Assembly: GCF_009557615.1 (NCBI RefSeq)
Contig: NZ_CP045652.1
Location: forward strand, 3,410,001 to 3,474,000
DNA: 64,000 bases
Direction: 5' to 3'
Origin: Sphingobacteruim zhuxiongii
Lineage (GTDB): Bacteria > Bacteroidota > Bacteroidia > Sphingobacteriales > Sphingobacteriaceae
Shown here: one piece after another, positions 35,036 to 43,550 of the stretch
How positions within the stretch are numbered: the stretch's first letter is position 1
Layout of the letters: every line of letters begins with the position of its first letter
Notes under the pieces: model-generated
What the model was told of the DNA's origin: nothing
Database searches by the model: none
What the model saw: only the letters and a program-made list of their open reading frames with translations
Made by a program: the position numbers and the translations under genes

Positions 35036-35985
35036 ATCTTTTCGCCGTTTGTTAGTCTAAAATATTTTTCCAGGACTAACAGTGCAATCTTGTCTTCCTG
35101 GTCTTGATTTTGAAATTGACGTGTATAGGCATTTGCCTGAGCTATTATTTGTTCCGCCGCTTCAGGATGCGTAATGTAATAGTTTAGTCGTTCTTCTAAA
35201 TCTGAATAATCTTTCTTGATTTCAATGTAATGAACATTGGGCACCAACTGCCCTTCCATAAACCAGGTTTCATAGGTTGGTCGTGGCATCACGGCAATAG
35301 AATTGGAAGACATAATCCATTTTAGATTCGTTGCAACATCATTGCCTTCTATCGCAAGAATAAATTTATACTTCAAATGTTCTGTGATGGATATCTTGGG
35401 TTTATTCCATGGACTGTCTTTCATAATATCGCCAAGATCACAAAGTGGATGATTGAAGTACAGTTCGTAAAATTTACGTCGATGTGCCTGTTGAACTGCG
35501 GCGCGCCCAATCAGCTTACTTTCCTTTTCCTGAAAAGAAAGATCGTCTTTTATGAAATTAAAATGTCTAACCTTATCTAAGTTTAAAAGTACAGAATTGG
35601 CATTATCGCCAGCAATCGGCCTACTCTTAACAATACTCGGTGAATTGGGAATATCAACAACGTCACCGTCTAGCAATTGGAACTTTAATTCTGCGTTAAA
35701 GTACCGGATATATTCTTTACTATCGTAGTAGTATACCTTTAAACGCTTAGGTTTTCGGAAGTCACCAATACGAACAGGATTGTCCGATAGGATACTATGC
35801 TCCGATAATTTATTATAATAGTTGACACGTTCCAAGATTTCAGCGTTATCGATCTTTTGCAGCTTTCGAAGGACGGCTGCACGTTTGCCCGATAAATCGC
35901 CTGCAAACTTCTCACGAAGTTCCGCTTTCAGATAATACCAGGGTTTAAAATTCTTATTCTTAAATAACAGCTTTTTGATATTCAT
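35032..35985 (-). CDS. GT90 (CAP10-domain) glycosyltransferase
   Basis: Glycosyltransferase of 317 residues resembling family 90 (CAP10/LPS-modifying, Lps A-like). The signature segment E-G-N-D-V-A-T-N-L-K-W-I-M-S-S-N-S near 213-229 is the conserved GT90 nucleotide-sugar-binding region. P-R-P-T-Y-E-T-W-F-M-E-G near 235-246 and H-Y-I-E-I-K-K-D-Y-S-D-L near 254-265 follow. It probably transfers xylose or another pentose or hexose to a surface glycan. It is isolated from the main glycosyltransferase region by about 6 kb and transcribed from a 308-bp intergenic region. Confidence 0.8.
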   Translation of the reverse strand: MNIKKLLFKNKNFKPWYYLKAELREKFAGDLSGKRAAVLRKLQKIDNAEILERVNYYNKLSEHSILSDNPVRIGDFRKPKRLKVYYYDSKEYIRYFNAELKFQLLDGDVVDIPNSPSIVKSRPIAGDNANSVLLNLDKVRHFNFIKDDLSFQEKESKLIGRAAVQQAHRRKFYELYFNHPLCDLGDIMKDSPWNKPKISITEHLKYKFILAIEGNDVATNLKWIMSSNSIAVMPRPTYETWFMEGQLVPNVHYIEIKKDYSDLEERLNYYITHPEAAEQIIAQANAYTRQFQNQDQEDKIALLVLEKYFRLTNGEKI

Positions 35986-36293
35986 GGCTTGGCAACAAAA
36001 AAATAAAATCCGATTCGACAGATCCTTTCGAAGGATTAATTTCAGAATCTAAAGATAGAATTAAAGCGTAAAAATAAATGCAATAATTCAACAATGCCTC
36101 CCCGCCTTATAAATTTCAGTAGCCAGGGCGGCCTGGATAGCCACAAACGCAAGCAATACACTTATTTACAAGCGCTTGCATTACAACAAAACATTGATTA
36201 GAATAATTCTAAATAACTTCAAATGTTTGTTTAATTCATTCCAGTACATTGTAATTTGTATTTTTGTAGTTGATTAGATTAATTAATAGATAG
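35986..36293. other. 308-bp intergenic region with hairpins, between GT90 and ccmE
   Basis: No coding sequence is supported. It contains a 6-bp stem ATCCTT/AAGGAT (36022-36036), a G+C-rich patch with CCCGCC at 36101-36106 able to pair with GGGCGG at 36126-36131, an alternative hairpin CCAGG/CCTGG at 36123-36136, and the palindrome CAAGCGCTTG at 36169-36178. The ccmE -7 box lies at 36259-36266. The structured part could be a small RNA or a leader of either divergent gene. I recognise no known riboswitch. Confidence 0.5.
36259..36266 (+). promoter_or_regulatory. -7 promoter box (TATTTTTG) of ccmE
   Basis: Exact TAnnTTTG match 27 nt before the ccmE ATG at 36294. Confidence 0.45.
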
Positions 36294-36698
36294 ATGAAGA
36301 AAAGCTCGATCATTTTAATTGGTATTATCGCGATTGCGATTGCAATGATTCTGGTGATCTATACCGACTCAAGTACCTATTCCACTTTTTCAGAAGCAAA
36401 GGAAAAGAATACCGAATTGTATGTTGTTGGTGTATTAAATAAGGAAAAAGCATTACATTACGACCCTGTGAAAGATGCCAATCATTTCTCATTTTACATG
36501 TATGATAATGATAGCACGGAATGTCAAGTGGTATTCAATGGTTCAAAACCTCAAGACATCGAACGTTCTGAACAAATCGTATTGACTGGCAAAATGGAAG
36601 GTAATACTTTCCATGCGAGTAAGATTTTGATGAAATGTCCTTCGAAGTATAATCAGGACCAAATGGAGGTTATTGAAACATCTTCCGCAGCCCTTTAG
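36294..36698 (+). CDS. ccmE: Cytochrome c maturation heme chaperone CcmE, CxxxY type
   Basis: Periplasmic heme chaperone anchored by one N-terminal helix (residues about 5-23) with an OB-fold domain; 134 residues. In E. coli CcmE heme is bound by the His of an HxxxY motif. Here the equivalent site reads C-P-S-K-Y (Cys115-Tyr119). This is the CxxxY variant known from archaea and some sulfate reducers, which belongs to a modified System I that lacks CcmH. The gene is 23 nt upstream of ccmF. The conserved E-x-I-V-L-T-G-K strand precedes the motif. Heme loading through Cys is inferred from the family. Confidence 0.88.
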   Translation: MKKSSIILIGIIAIAIAMILVIYTDSSTYSTFSEAKEKNTELYVVGVLNKEKALHYDPVKDANHFSFYMYDNDSTECQVVFNGSKPQDIERSEQIVLTGKMEGNTFHASKILMKCPSKYNQDQMEVIETSSAAL

Positions 36699-36721
36699 TT
36701 TAAAATTCTTTTAAATTCCTT

Positions 36722-39190
36722 ATGGACGTAAATTACGTTGGTGAAAACCTGTTGCCAGGCCAAATAGGACAATTCTTTGTTGTTCTATCTTTCGGTGCGG
36801 CTTTATTTTCATTTTTATCTTATTTTTTTTCGAGTAAAAATCCAGATGAGAAATCTTGGAAAACCATGGGCCGTATTGGCTTTGCATTAAATGCACTATC
36901 CATTGCAGTTATTGGAGGTACTTTATTTTATATCATCTATAATCACCTCTTCGAATACCATTACGCTTACGCGCATTCATCTACAAAACTTCCGACCCAT
37001 TATATTATTTCCGCATTCTGGGAAGGTCAAGAAGGTAGTTTTTGGCTATGGATGTTTTGGCAAGCTGTTTTAGGAACTGTTCTAGTTTTTAAAGCAAAAA
37101 CTTGGGAAAGTCCAGTGATGACCTTCGTTATGCTTTGTCAGATTTTCTTAGCGTCGATGCTATTGGGTGTCGAAGTTTTCGGATCACGAATAGGAAGTTC
37201 GCCTTTTATTTTATTGCGCGATGCATTAAACTTTCCGTTTCTGAAAAACGCCAATTACCTATCCATGATACCAGATGGTCGCGGACTGAATCCATTATTA
37301 CAGAATTATTGGATGGTTATACACCCGCCGACATTATTCCTAGGCTTCGCTTCGATGATTGTGCCTTTCGCATACGCTGCGTCAGGTTTATGGTTAAAGC
37401 GTTTTAAAGATTGGATTAATCCTGGCTTGCCATGGGCATTATTCGCCGTTATGATATTAGGTGCCGGTATTATTATGGGTTCTTTCTGGGCTTATGAAGC
37501 ACTTAACTTCGGTGGTTTCTGGGCTTGGGATCCTGTAGAGAATGTTTCTATCATCCCTTGGTTAACTTTAATTGCTGCGGTGCACGTCATGGTAGCTTTT
37601 AAAAATACTGGACATGCATACTTTACAGCAGCATTCTTATGCTTGATTAGTTTTGTTCTCGTTATTTACGCGTCTTATTTAACACGTAGTGGAATCTTAG
37701 GCGAAACATCGGTTCACTCATTCACTAGTTTAGGGATGTCTGGACAGTTAATTCTCTTTAATATCACCTTCTTGGCGATTATGATTGCGGTGCTTATATT
37801 CCGTAAAAAGGAAATGCCAACGACACAAAAAGAAGAAGATATCTATTCTCGCGAGTTTTGGTTATTTATCGGTGCATTGGTGTTAACAGTTGCTTGTGTT
37901 CAAATGATCGCGACAACATCTATCCCAGTCTTCAATGCATTATTTGGCACCAAGGTCGCTCCACCAATTGACCCTATTCCACATTATAATAAATGGCAAG
38001 GAGCCTTTGCTGTTGTCGTAATGACCCTAACGGCCTTTACTCAATTTCTTAAATACAAACGATCTGAGCCTAAGAAATTCTGGGCGTCAACTTTAGCGTC
38101 GTTAATAATAGCGATCATTCTTTCGGGTGCTGTCGTGTACTTCACAAAAGTATACGGTAATATCATGTATATTCTAATAACGTTCAGTGCTATTTTCGCG
38201 ATCCTTGCCAACCTACAAATACTTGCGGATTCATTCAAAGGAAAATGGCGTTTAGCAGGCTCTGCCGTTTCACATATTGGTTTTGGATTATTGCTTATCG
38301 GCGCATTAATTGCTGCGGCGACGAATGAAGTTATCTCCGTTAACAACAGCAATTATATTGCAGTGGCTGGATTTGATCAAGTTGAGAAACCAGGAGAAAA
38401 TCTATTCCTTACGGAAGGTGAACCTGTTCAAATGGGCGAATATAAGATTACCTATGTTGGCGACTCTGTTGCTGCACCGAATGTATTTTATAAAATCAAT
38501 TATCAACGAATTGATGAAGAAACTGGTCAGGTTAAGGAATCTTTCGTGTTGAAGCCATTTGCACAAAACAACCCACAAATGGGTGGTTTAATCGGAACAC
38601 CGGGTACAAAACATTTCTTAACACACGACATTTATACCCTAATTACAGCAGCAGCTTCCGATTCTCAAGCATCAGTAAACAAGAACGAAGGCGATACAGA
38701 ACATTCTAGTTTTGAAGAATACGAAGAACCGGCGACTTATGAGGTTAATATCGGCGATACCCTACGTTATAGAAATGGATACTATATCATTGAAGGACTA
38801 AATAAGAATGCAACAGTTTCTAAAATACCGAAAGCTGAAGGCGATGTTTTAGTTGGAATGAAGATTCGTGTAGTGGCATCAGATGGTAAAGAATATCAAG
38901 CAGAACCTGTATTTATGATCAAGGGCGGCAATACCATGGATTTCCATAAGGATGTAGCTGATCAAGGTCTTCGCTTCCGATTCTCGAATATCATGCCTGA
39001 TAAAAATAAGTTAGAACTAATCGCTTATCAGAAACCTCTTCCTGAAAAGAAATGGGTCGTATTCAAGGCTATTAAATTCCCTTATATCAATTTCTTCTGG
39101 TGTGGTACTATTGTGATGACTATTGGTTTCTGCATGGCGATCTACAGAAGATTGAAAGATTCTAAAATCAGTAAAACAAAAACAGTGTAA
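36722..39190 (+). CDS. ccmF: Cytochrome c heme lyase CcmF
   Basis: Large integral membrane protein (822 residues) of the HCP/CcmF family that transfers heme from CcmE to apocytochrome c. It contains the WWD-type heme motif W-A-W-D-P-V-E-N at 267-274, the conserved N-P-L-L-Q-N-Y-W-M-V-I-H-P-P at about 190-203 with a candidate heme-ligand His201, and about 13-15 helices. A soluble periplasmic insert spans roughly 550-780 and a final helix closes the protein. It is longer than E. coli CcmF (~650). No CcmH or CcmI is adjacent. It overlaps the DUF2520 gene by one base (TAATG). Confidence 0.92.
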   Translation: MDVNYVGENLLPGQIGQFFVVLSFGAALFSFLSYFFSSKNPDEKSWKTMGRIGFALNALSIAVIGGTLFYIIYNHLFEYHYAYAHSSTKLPTHYIISAFWEGQEGSFWLWMFWQAVLGTVLVFKAKTWESPVMTFVMLCQIFLASMLLGVEVFGSRIGSSPFILLRDALNFPFLKNANYLSMIPDGRGLNPLLQNYWMVIHPPTLFLGFASMIVPFAYAASGLWLKRFKDWINPGLPWALFAVMILGAGIIMGSFWAYEALNFGGFWAWDPVENVSIIPWLTLIAAVHVMVAFKNTGHAYFTAAFLCLISFVLVIYASYLTRSGILGETSVHSFTSLGMSGQLILFNITFLAIMIAVLIFRKKEMPTTQKEEDIYSREFWLFIGALVLTVACVQMIATTSIPVFNALFGTKVAPPIDPIPHYNKWQGAFAVVVMTLTAFTQFLKYKRSEPKKFWASTLASLIIAIILSGAVVYFTKVYGNIMYILITFSAIFAILANLQILADSFKGKWRLAGSAVSHIGFGLLLIGALIAAATNEVISVNNSNYIAVAGFDQVEKPGENLFLTEGEPVQMGEYKITYVGDSVAAPNVFYKINYQRIDEETGQVKESFVLKPFAQNNPQMGGLIGTPGTKHFLTHDIYTLITAAASDSQASVNKNEGDTEHSSFEEYEEPATYEVNIGDTLRYRNGYYIIEGLNKNATVSKIPKAEGDVLVGMKIRVVASDGKEYQAEPVFMIKGGNTMDFHKDVADQGLRFRFSNIMPDKNKLELIAYQKPLPEKKWVVFKAIKFPYINFFWCGTIVMTIGFCMAIYRRLKDSKISKTKTV

Positions 39191-39951
39191 TGAATATTGT
39201 TCTGATCGGCAGCGGTAATATAGCCACAGTTTGGGGAAAGGCGTTTGCACAATTAGGACACAACATTACTCAAGTATACAGTCATAAATTAGCCAATGCT
39301 TGCGCATTGGCTAATTTGCTTTCAGCGGAAGGCATTGATGAATTGACAAAACTTAATTTAGAGGCGGAGCTCTATATCCTTGCGGTTAGCGATTCGGCGA
39401 TTCCAGAGATAGTCGATCAGCTGCCAAAGCAAATCAAAGGTATTCTTATCCATTGTTCGGGAGCAAGCGATATTGCTGTCCTTAATAAATTTGAACAATA
39501 TGGAGTCGCCTACCCTATTCAAAGCTTTTCTAAAGACGTTGAACTAGATTTTAAGACAATACCATTCGGTATTGAAGCAAATACGAAACAAAACGTTGAT
39601 TTTTTAACGAAATTGTTCTCCTCGTTATCTGAGAATGTATTCCCTTGTGATAGCGAACAACGTTTGGCTATACATTTAGGTGCAGTCATCGTGAATAACT
39701 TTAGTAATGCCCTGTTTCAGATGGCATATGAACTGCTAGCTCAACATCAATTACCTTTTAATCTCTTACAACCAATCATTCTTGAAACAGCGCAAAAGGT
39801 ACAAAATCGAATTCCTAGAGACGTGCAGACAGGGCCAGCTGTCAGAAATGACGATGTTACGATAAATAAACATTTACAGTTTATTAGCGACAATCCTGAA
39901 TGGCAATCTATTTACCAACAAATAACCGACCTTATTAAAAAAAGAGGATGA
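39190..39951 (+). CDS. Rossmann-fold DUF2520 protein (ProC-like)
   Basis: Cytoplasmic NAD(P)-binding protein of 253 residues. The N-terminal Rossmann domain has I-V-L-I-G-S-G-N-I-A-T near 3-13. The C-terminal helical DUF2520 domain has H-L-G-A-V-I-V-N-N-F-S-N-A-L near 156-169 and T-G-P-A-V-R-N-D near 217-224, the conserved TGPxxRxD motif. It resembles pyrroline-5-carboxylate or F420-dependent reductases, but its substrate is unknown. It is translationally coupled to ccmF (TAATG). A perfect 14-bp hairpin lies within codons about 33-43. Confidence 0.87.
   Translation: MNIVLIGSGNIATVWGKAFAQLGHNITQVYSHKLANACALANLLSAEGIDELTKLNLEAELYILAVSDSAIPEIVDQLPKQIKGILIHCSGASDIAVLNKFEQYGVAYPIQSFSKDVELDFKTIPFGIEANTKQNVDFLTKLFSSLSENVFPCDSEQRLAIHLGAVIVNNFSNALFQMAYELLAQHQLPFNLLQPIILETAQKVQNRIPRDVQTGPAVRNDDVTINKHLQFISDNPEWQSIYQQITDLIKKRG
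39286..39317 (+). repeat. Perfect 14-bp hairpin inside the DUF2520 coding sequence
   Basis: Arms AAATTAGCCAATGC (39286-39299) and GCATTGGCTAATTT (39304-39317) pair fully around a TTGC loop. The sequence encodes K-L-A-N-A-C-A-L-A-N-L and is followed by T-rich GCTTTC. The stem is as strong as the terminators in this window but lies about 95 nt into a gene. Confidence 0.85.
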
Positions 39952-40027
39952 AAGACAATTAAAATTTAGAAAATCACTAAATCTTTTCTGTTATTCCTAA
40001 ATCCTTCTTTATCCTCGCCGAACTTAC

Positions 40028-40035
40028 TAATTTTG
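40028..40035 (+). promoter_or_regulatory. -7 promoter box (TAATTTTG) before the glutamate-synthase-like gene
   Basis: Exact TAnnTTTG match, 108 nt before ATG 40144, implying a leader of about 100 nt. A second weaker box (TAGTTTTA) lies closer to the gene. Confidence 0.4.
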
Positions 40036-40143
40036 CAGCTTAAACATTCAATCGATTGGTAACGCTTTTAATGTGGCACATTTATAGCGGGCATCAATCG
40101 TTGTAGTTTTAATAATAGCTTTTGATCAAATAATAAATCTATC

Positions 40144-41697
40144 ATGCAGGTTAGAAAACTAATTTTAGGGACGATCATCCTAATCAATTTAATCATCATT
40201 TCATTTGGTATAATCTTTACACCAAGATGGTTCTGGTTGTTATTAATCCCTTTTCCTCTGTTGGTTATTGCCTTATATCACAGTTTCCAAACGAGTCACG
40301 CGATATTGCGCAATTATCCATTAGTAGGATATTTCCGTTATTTTTTCGAATCTATTCGTCCAGAATTGAGACAGTATTTTTGGGAATCGGACACTGACGG
40401 ACGTCCTTTCAATCGACGTCAAAGATCGTTGGTATACCAGCGTGCGAAGAATCAACGTGAAACGGTTGCATTTGGTATGCAAACTGACCCTCAGGCTATC
40501 GGTAACGAATGGGCTGCACACAGTATCTTCCCTGTTCACATTGAGGACCATAACTTGCGTACAATGGTTGGAAATAGTCAATGTAAACAACCGTACAGCT
40601 TAAGTGTATTTAACATTTCAGCGATGAGTTATGGAGCATTAAGTCGCACCGCAATTACGGCACTTAATAAAGGAGCAGCCTTACAGAATTTCGCCCACAA
40701 CACAGGCGAAGGTGGGATTAGTCAATACCATATTAGTGGAGGTGACTTAATTTGGCAAGTAGGTACCGGTTATTTCGGCTGTCGCGATGAAAACGGATTT
40801 TTCTCTGAAGAACTATATCGTGAGAAATCGACACGCCCATATGTGAAGATGATTGAGTTAAAATTATCACAAGGTGCGAAGCCAGGCCACGGAGGTATCC
40901 TTCCGGCAGCAAAAAACACCCCAGAAGTGGCTGCAATTCGTCACGTCGTTCCTGGAACAGACGTTATGTCTCCTCCTGCACATAGTGCATTCCGCACACC
41001 AACTGAGATGATGCAATTTATTCAGAAGCTACGTGAGCTTTCGGATGGTAAACCTGTTGGTTTCAAACTTTGTATCGGCGATAAGAATGAATTCTTAGAT
41101 ATCTGTAATGCTATGCAGGAAACGCAGATATTCCCAGATTTTATTTCTGTTGATGGATCGGAAGGCGGTACAGGTGCTGCACCACTAGAATTCACAGATA
41201 ACTTAGGTATGCCTTTATACGATGCTTTGGCATTCGTGACAACGACCTTGATTAACTTTGGTTTGAAGAAAAATATCAAAGTGATTGTATCGAGTCGTAT
41301 CGTTACAGGTTTTGATATCTTAAAGGTTATTGCATTAGGAGCTGATGCTTGTTATAGCGCACGAGGCATGATGTTCGCCTTAGGTTGTATTCAAGCTTTA
41401 AAATGTAATGAAGACGTTTGTCCAGTTGGCGTTGCAACACAGCAACCTCACCTTTATAAAGGATTGGATGTACAAGATAAATATGTACGTGTTGCTCAAT
41501 TTCACAGAAATACACTTCGTGCAACAGTCGAAATCATGGAAGCATGTGGTTTTAAAACTCTTGACGATGTATCTGCAGACAAATTCTTCCGTAAGGTTGA
41601 TAGTCAAAACACCTTGAGTTTCCACGACATTTACTTTAAAAACACAGGTAAATTAGTGAACAACCGAAGCACCTTTGCTCCGGAAGTGTTCGACTAA
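40144..41697 (+). CDS. Membrane-anchored FMN-binding glutamate synthase family protein
   Basis: 517 residues with two N-terminal membrane helices (about 5-25 and 29-48), followed by the FMN-binding GltS domain of glutamate synthase. The barrel carries S-A-M-S-Y-G-A-L-S near 160-168, E-G-G-I-S near 190-194, G-A-K-P-G-H-G-G near 244-251 and G-S-E-G-G-T-G near 338-344. The region C-N-E-D-V-C-P-V-G-V-A-T-Q near 421-433 holds the Cys residues that bind the 3Fe-4S cluster in true GOGATs. It lacks the glutaminase and GXGXG domains, so it is a stand-alone family member of unclear substrate. It ends 16 nt before the convergent marR-type gene. Confidence 0.87.
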   Translation: MQVRKLILGTIILINLIIISFGIIFTPRWFWLLLIPFPLLVIALYHSFQTSHAILRNYPLVGYFRYFFESIRPELRQYFWESDTDGRPFNRRQRSLVYQRAKNQRETVAFGMQTDPQAIGNEWAAHSIFPVHIEDHNLRTMVGNSQCKQPYSLSVFNISAMSYGALSRTAITALNKGAALQNFAHNTGEGGISQYHISGGDLIWQVGTGYFGCRDENGFFSEELYREKSTRPYVKMIELKLSQGAKPGHGGILPAAKNTPEVAAIRHVVPGTDVMSPPAHSAFRTPTEMMQFIQKLRELSDGKPVGFKLCIGDKNEFLDICNAMQETQIFPDFISVDGSEGGTGAAPLEFTDNLGMPLYDALAFVTTTLINFGLKKNIKVIVSSRIVTGFDILKVIALGADACYSARGMMFALGCIQALKCNEDVCPVGVATQQPHLYKGLDVQDKYVRVAQFHRNTLRATVEIMEACGFKTLDDVSADKFFRKVDSQNTLSFHDIYFKNTGKLVNNRSTFAPEVFD

Positions 41698-41713
41698 TAT
41701 CCTTACAATACGC

Positions 41714-42154
41714 CTATTTTAGGTTATTAAAAACTATCTCTAGGATTGCTTGGGCTTGTCGCATAGAAGTTGTATCGACGCCCTCCATAGCCTCGGAGAT
41801 AGTTTTTTCTGCTTGTGTCATACACTTATCTTTAATTCGATGGCCTTGTGCTGTTAAATAAATTTGATTTGTTCTACGGTCCCCCGATCCGCTCACTCGA
41901 ACTAATAGTTTCTGTTTCTCCAAATTAGAGATCAAACGAGAAATACTCGGCTTGTCACGAAAAGTAAGTCGTGCAAGATCTTGTTGACTCAATCCTTCCG
42001 AATCCCATAAGAAATACAAAATACTCCATTGTTCGGCGGTGATATTTAATCCTATTTGTTTAAAATTTCGCTGTAATCGGCGTCCTATTGCGGTTGAAAC
42101 ACGTCCAGTTAAGAACGAATAGAATTCATCCTGATATAGATTTGCAATATCCAT
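41714..42154 (-). CDS. MarR-family transcriptional regulator
   Basis: Winged-helix DNA-binding protein of 146 residues. The helix-turn-helix region is L-S-Q-Q-D-L-A-R-L-T-F-R-D-K-P-S-I-S-R-L-I at about 54-74, followed by the wing with S-G-D-R-R-T-N-Q-I-Y-L-T near 92-103, the characteristic MarR D-x-R motif. Terminal helices form the dimer interface. It is divergent from a small membrane-protein gene; a pair of inverted TGCAATT sites lies in the 120-bp gap and may be its operator. The ligand is unknown. Confidence 0.9.
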   Translation of the reverse strand: MDIANLYQDEFYSFLTGRVSTAIGRRLQRNFKQIGLNITAEQWSILYFLWDSEGLSQQDLARLTFRDKPSISRLISNLEKQKLLVRVSGSGDRRTNQIYLTAQGHRIKDKCMTQAEKTISEAMEGVDTTSMRQAQAILEIVFNNLK

Positions 42155-42190
42155 TGTAATAATTGGGCTAATATGGTTAAAAGTTGTTGA

Positions 42191-42221
42191 TGCAATTAAG
42201 AGATAATATGAGAGAATTGCA
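42191..42221. promoter_or_regulatory. Inverted TGCAATT pair, candidate MarR operator
   Basis: TGCAATT (42191-42197) and AATTGCA (42215-42221) lie 24 bp centre-to-centre, about two helical turns apart, in the gap between the marR-type gene and the divergent gene. The spacing suits two half-sites on the same DNA face, but the link to MarR is inferred from position only. Confidence 0.3.
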
Positions 42222-42261
42222 AATAAAAAATTACAAAGTGATAATCAGCCAAAAAAATAAT

Positions 42262-42269
42262 TAACTTTA
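42262..42269 (+). promoter_or_regulatory. -7-like box (TAACTTTA) before the small membrane-protein gene
   Basis: One-base variant of TAnnTTTG ending 5 nt before ATG 42275. Confidence 0.3.
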
Positions 42270-42274
42270 AGGCT

Positions 42275-42694
42275 ATGGAGACTATTTTAACAATACTACT
42301 TGTAGTTGGCGGAATCTTATATAAGGTATATGAAAACTATAAGGAGGAAATGGAGAAATCGAAGAAGCGTTTAGAAAAACTACGACAGCCTTCTCCTGTT
42401 CCTCAACAGGCTATACCAGCTAAAAAGACTGTAGAAAGGACAAGGATTCAAGAGATTGAACCTATCAATATGCCGACTCACAGCATCCCTACTGGAGAGA
42501 TCTATAAGATTGAAGCTCAACAAGCTATGAACGAAGTGGAATATGCGCATAAACAAAGAGCCGAGCGACAACTTCGACAAAAGAAGGTTCAGCTTCAAGA
42601 TGAAGCGAACTATGAAACGCTAGAGCATAGTAAATTTGATCTAAGACGCGCAATTATTCAGCAAGCAATCCTAGAGCGTCCCTATAAAGATTAA
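42275..42694 (+). CDS. Small membrane protein with charged coiled tail, unknown function
   Basis: 139 residues with no recognised family. Residues 3-19 form one hydrophobic helix (L-T-I-L-L-V-V-G-G-I-L-Y). The rest is hydrophilic and rich in Gln, Glu, Lys and Arg, with a proline-rich patch (Q-P-S-P-V-P-Q-Q-A-I-P) near 37-47 and a likely coiled coil from about 85-115. This looks like a single-pass scaffold or adaptor. The C-terminus L-R-R-A-I-I-Q-Q-A-I-L-E-R-P-Y resembles tails of short Bacteroidota membrane proteins. It is divergent from marR and ends 9 nt before the convergent nitrilase gene. Confidence 0.7.
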   Translation: METILTILLVVGGILYKVYENYKEEMEKSKKRLEKLRQPSPVPQQAIPAKKTVERTRIQEIEPINMPTHSIPTGEIYKIEAQQAMNEVEYAHKQRAERQLRQKKVQLQDEANYETLEHSKFDLRRAIIQQAILERPYKD

Positions 42695-42703
42695 TTGAAC
42701 GAC

Positions 42704-43480
42704 TTAAAGAATTTTGAATTGATCTTGATCGTCAAGGAATGGAAATCTATCTCTATTCTCCTCTAGATCTTTCGGATATATGGTAAATGTATACAGATCT
42801 TCGTCTTCAGGTTTGTAATACACAACATCCCCATTAGGATTGATACACATTGATCCCCCAGAATAATAAACTTCATTGCCATCATGTCCGACACGATTGA
42901 CACCAATAACAAATGCTTGATTTTCAATTGCACGCGCTGGAATTAAAGCACGCCAATGTTGTGATCGCTTGTCCGGCCAACTTGCTGTATAAACTAGCAA
43001 ATCGTAAGCTGCATTTTGATTTCTAGACCAGATTGGGAATCTTAAGTCGTAGCATATCATTGGACAGATCTTCCATCCTTTTAACGGAAGAATTACACGG
43101 GATTCACCAGCAGTAAACACTTTATCTTCATTGGCCAAACTGAACAAATGTCGCTTGTCATAATGAACATAACTGCCGTCTGGAGACATCCAAATAAAGC
43201 GGTTAAAATACTTACCTTCTTCCTCTATGATTAACGTACCGGCAATAACACAATCAAATTTCTTTGACGTCTCATAAAGCCAGTGCATTGTTTTCCCGGA
43301 CATCGTTTCTGCACATTTTTCGACATTCGTCGTAAATCCAGTATTGAACATCTCCGGTAAAATGATCAAGTCTGTTTTTTCTCGAAGTGCCGATAAACGC
43401 AAAGAAAGGTTTTGCAAGTTTTTATCGACGTTCTCCCAAAAAAGATAGGCTTGAAATATTGTAATTTTTAGAGGCTCCAT
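42704..43480 (-). CDS. Nitrilase-superfamily amidohydrolase (omega-amidase-like)
   Basis: C-N hydrolase of 258 residues similar to YafV/Nit2 omega-amidases, which hydrolyse 2-oxoglutaramate or 2-oxosuccinamate. The catalytic triad is visible: Glu43 in L-P-E-M-F-N-T-G-F, Lys109 in Y-D-K-R-H-L-F-S, and Cys143 in M-I-C-Y-D-L-R-F-P. The F-N-T-G-F and K-R-H-L-F motifs favour the omega-amidase branch. The ATG at 43480 matches the family start. Confidence 0.88.
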   Translation of the reverse strand: MEPLKITIFQAYLFWENVDKNLQNLSLRLSALREKTDLIILPEMFNTGFTTNVEKCAETMSGKTMHWLYETSKKFDCVIAGTLIIEEEGKYFNRFIWMSPDGSYVHYDKRHLFSLANEDKVFTAGESRVILPLKGWKICPMICYDLRFPIWSRNQNAAYDLLVYTASWPDKRSQHWRALIPARAIENQAFVIGVNRVGHDGNEVYYSGGSMCINPNGDVVYYKPEDEDLYTFTIYPKDLEENRDRFPFLDDQDQFKIL

Positions 43481-43550
43481 TTGCTAAAATCCTTTTCCGC
43501 TAAGTATTATTCTATTTACCAAATTAGCAAAAAACATGCAAATTTCATAA

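Noticed and set aside
36000..36290. Possible tRNA or known riboswitch in the GT90-ccmE gap
   Set aside because: There is no TPsiC-type GTTCGA loop and no cloverleaf; the stems do not match a riboswitch consensus that I can recall.
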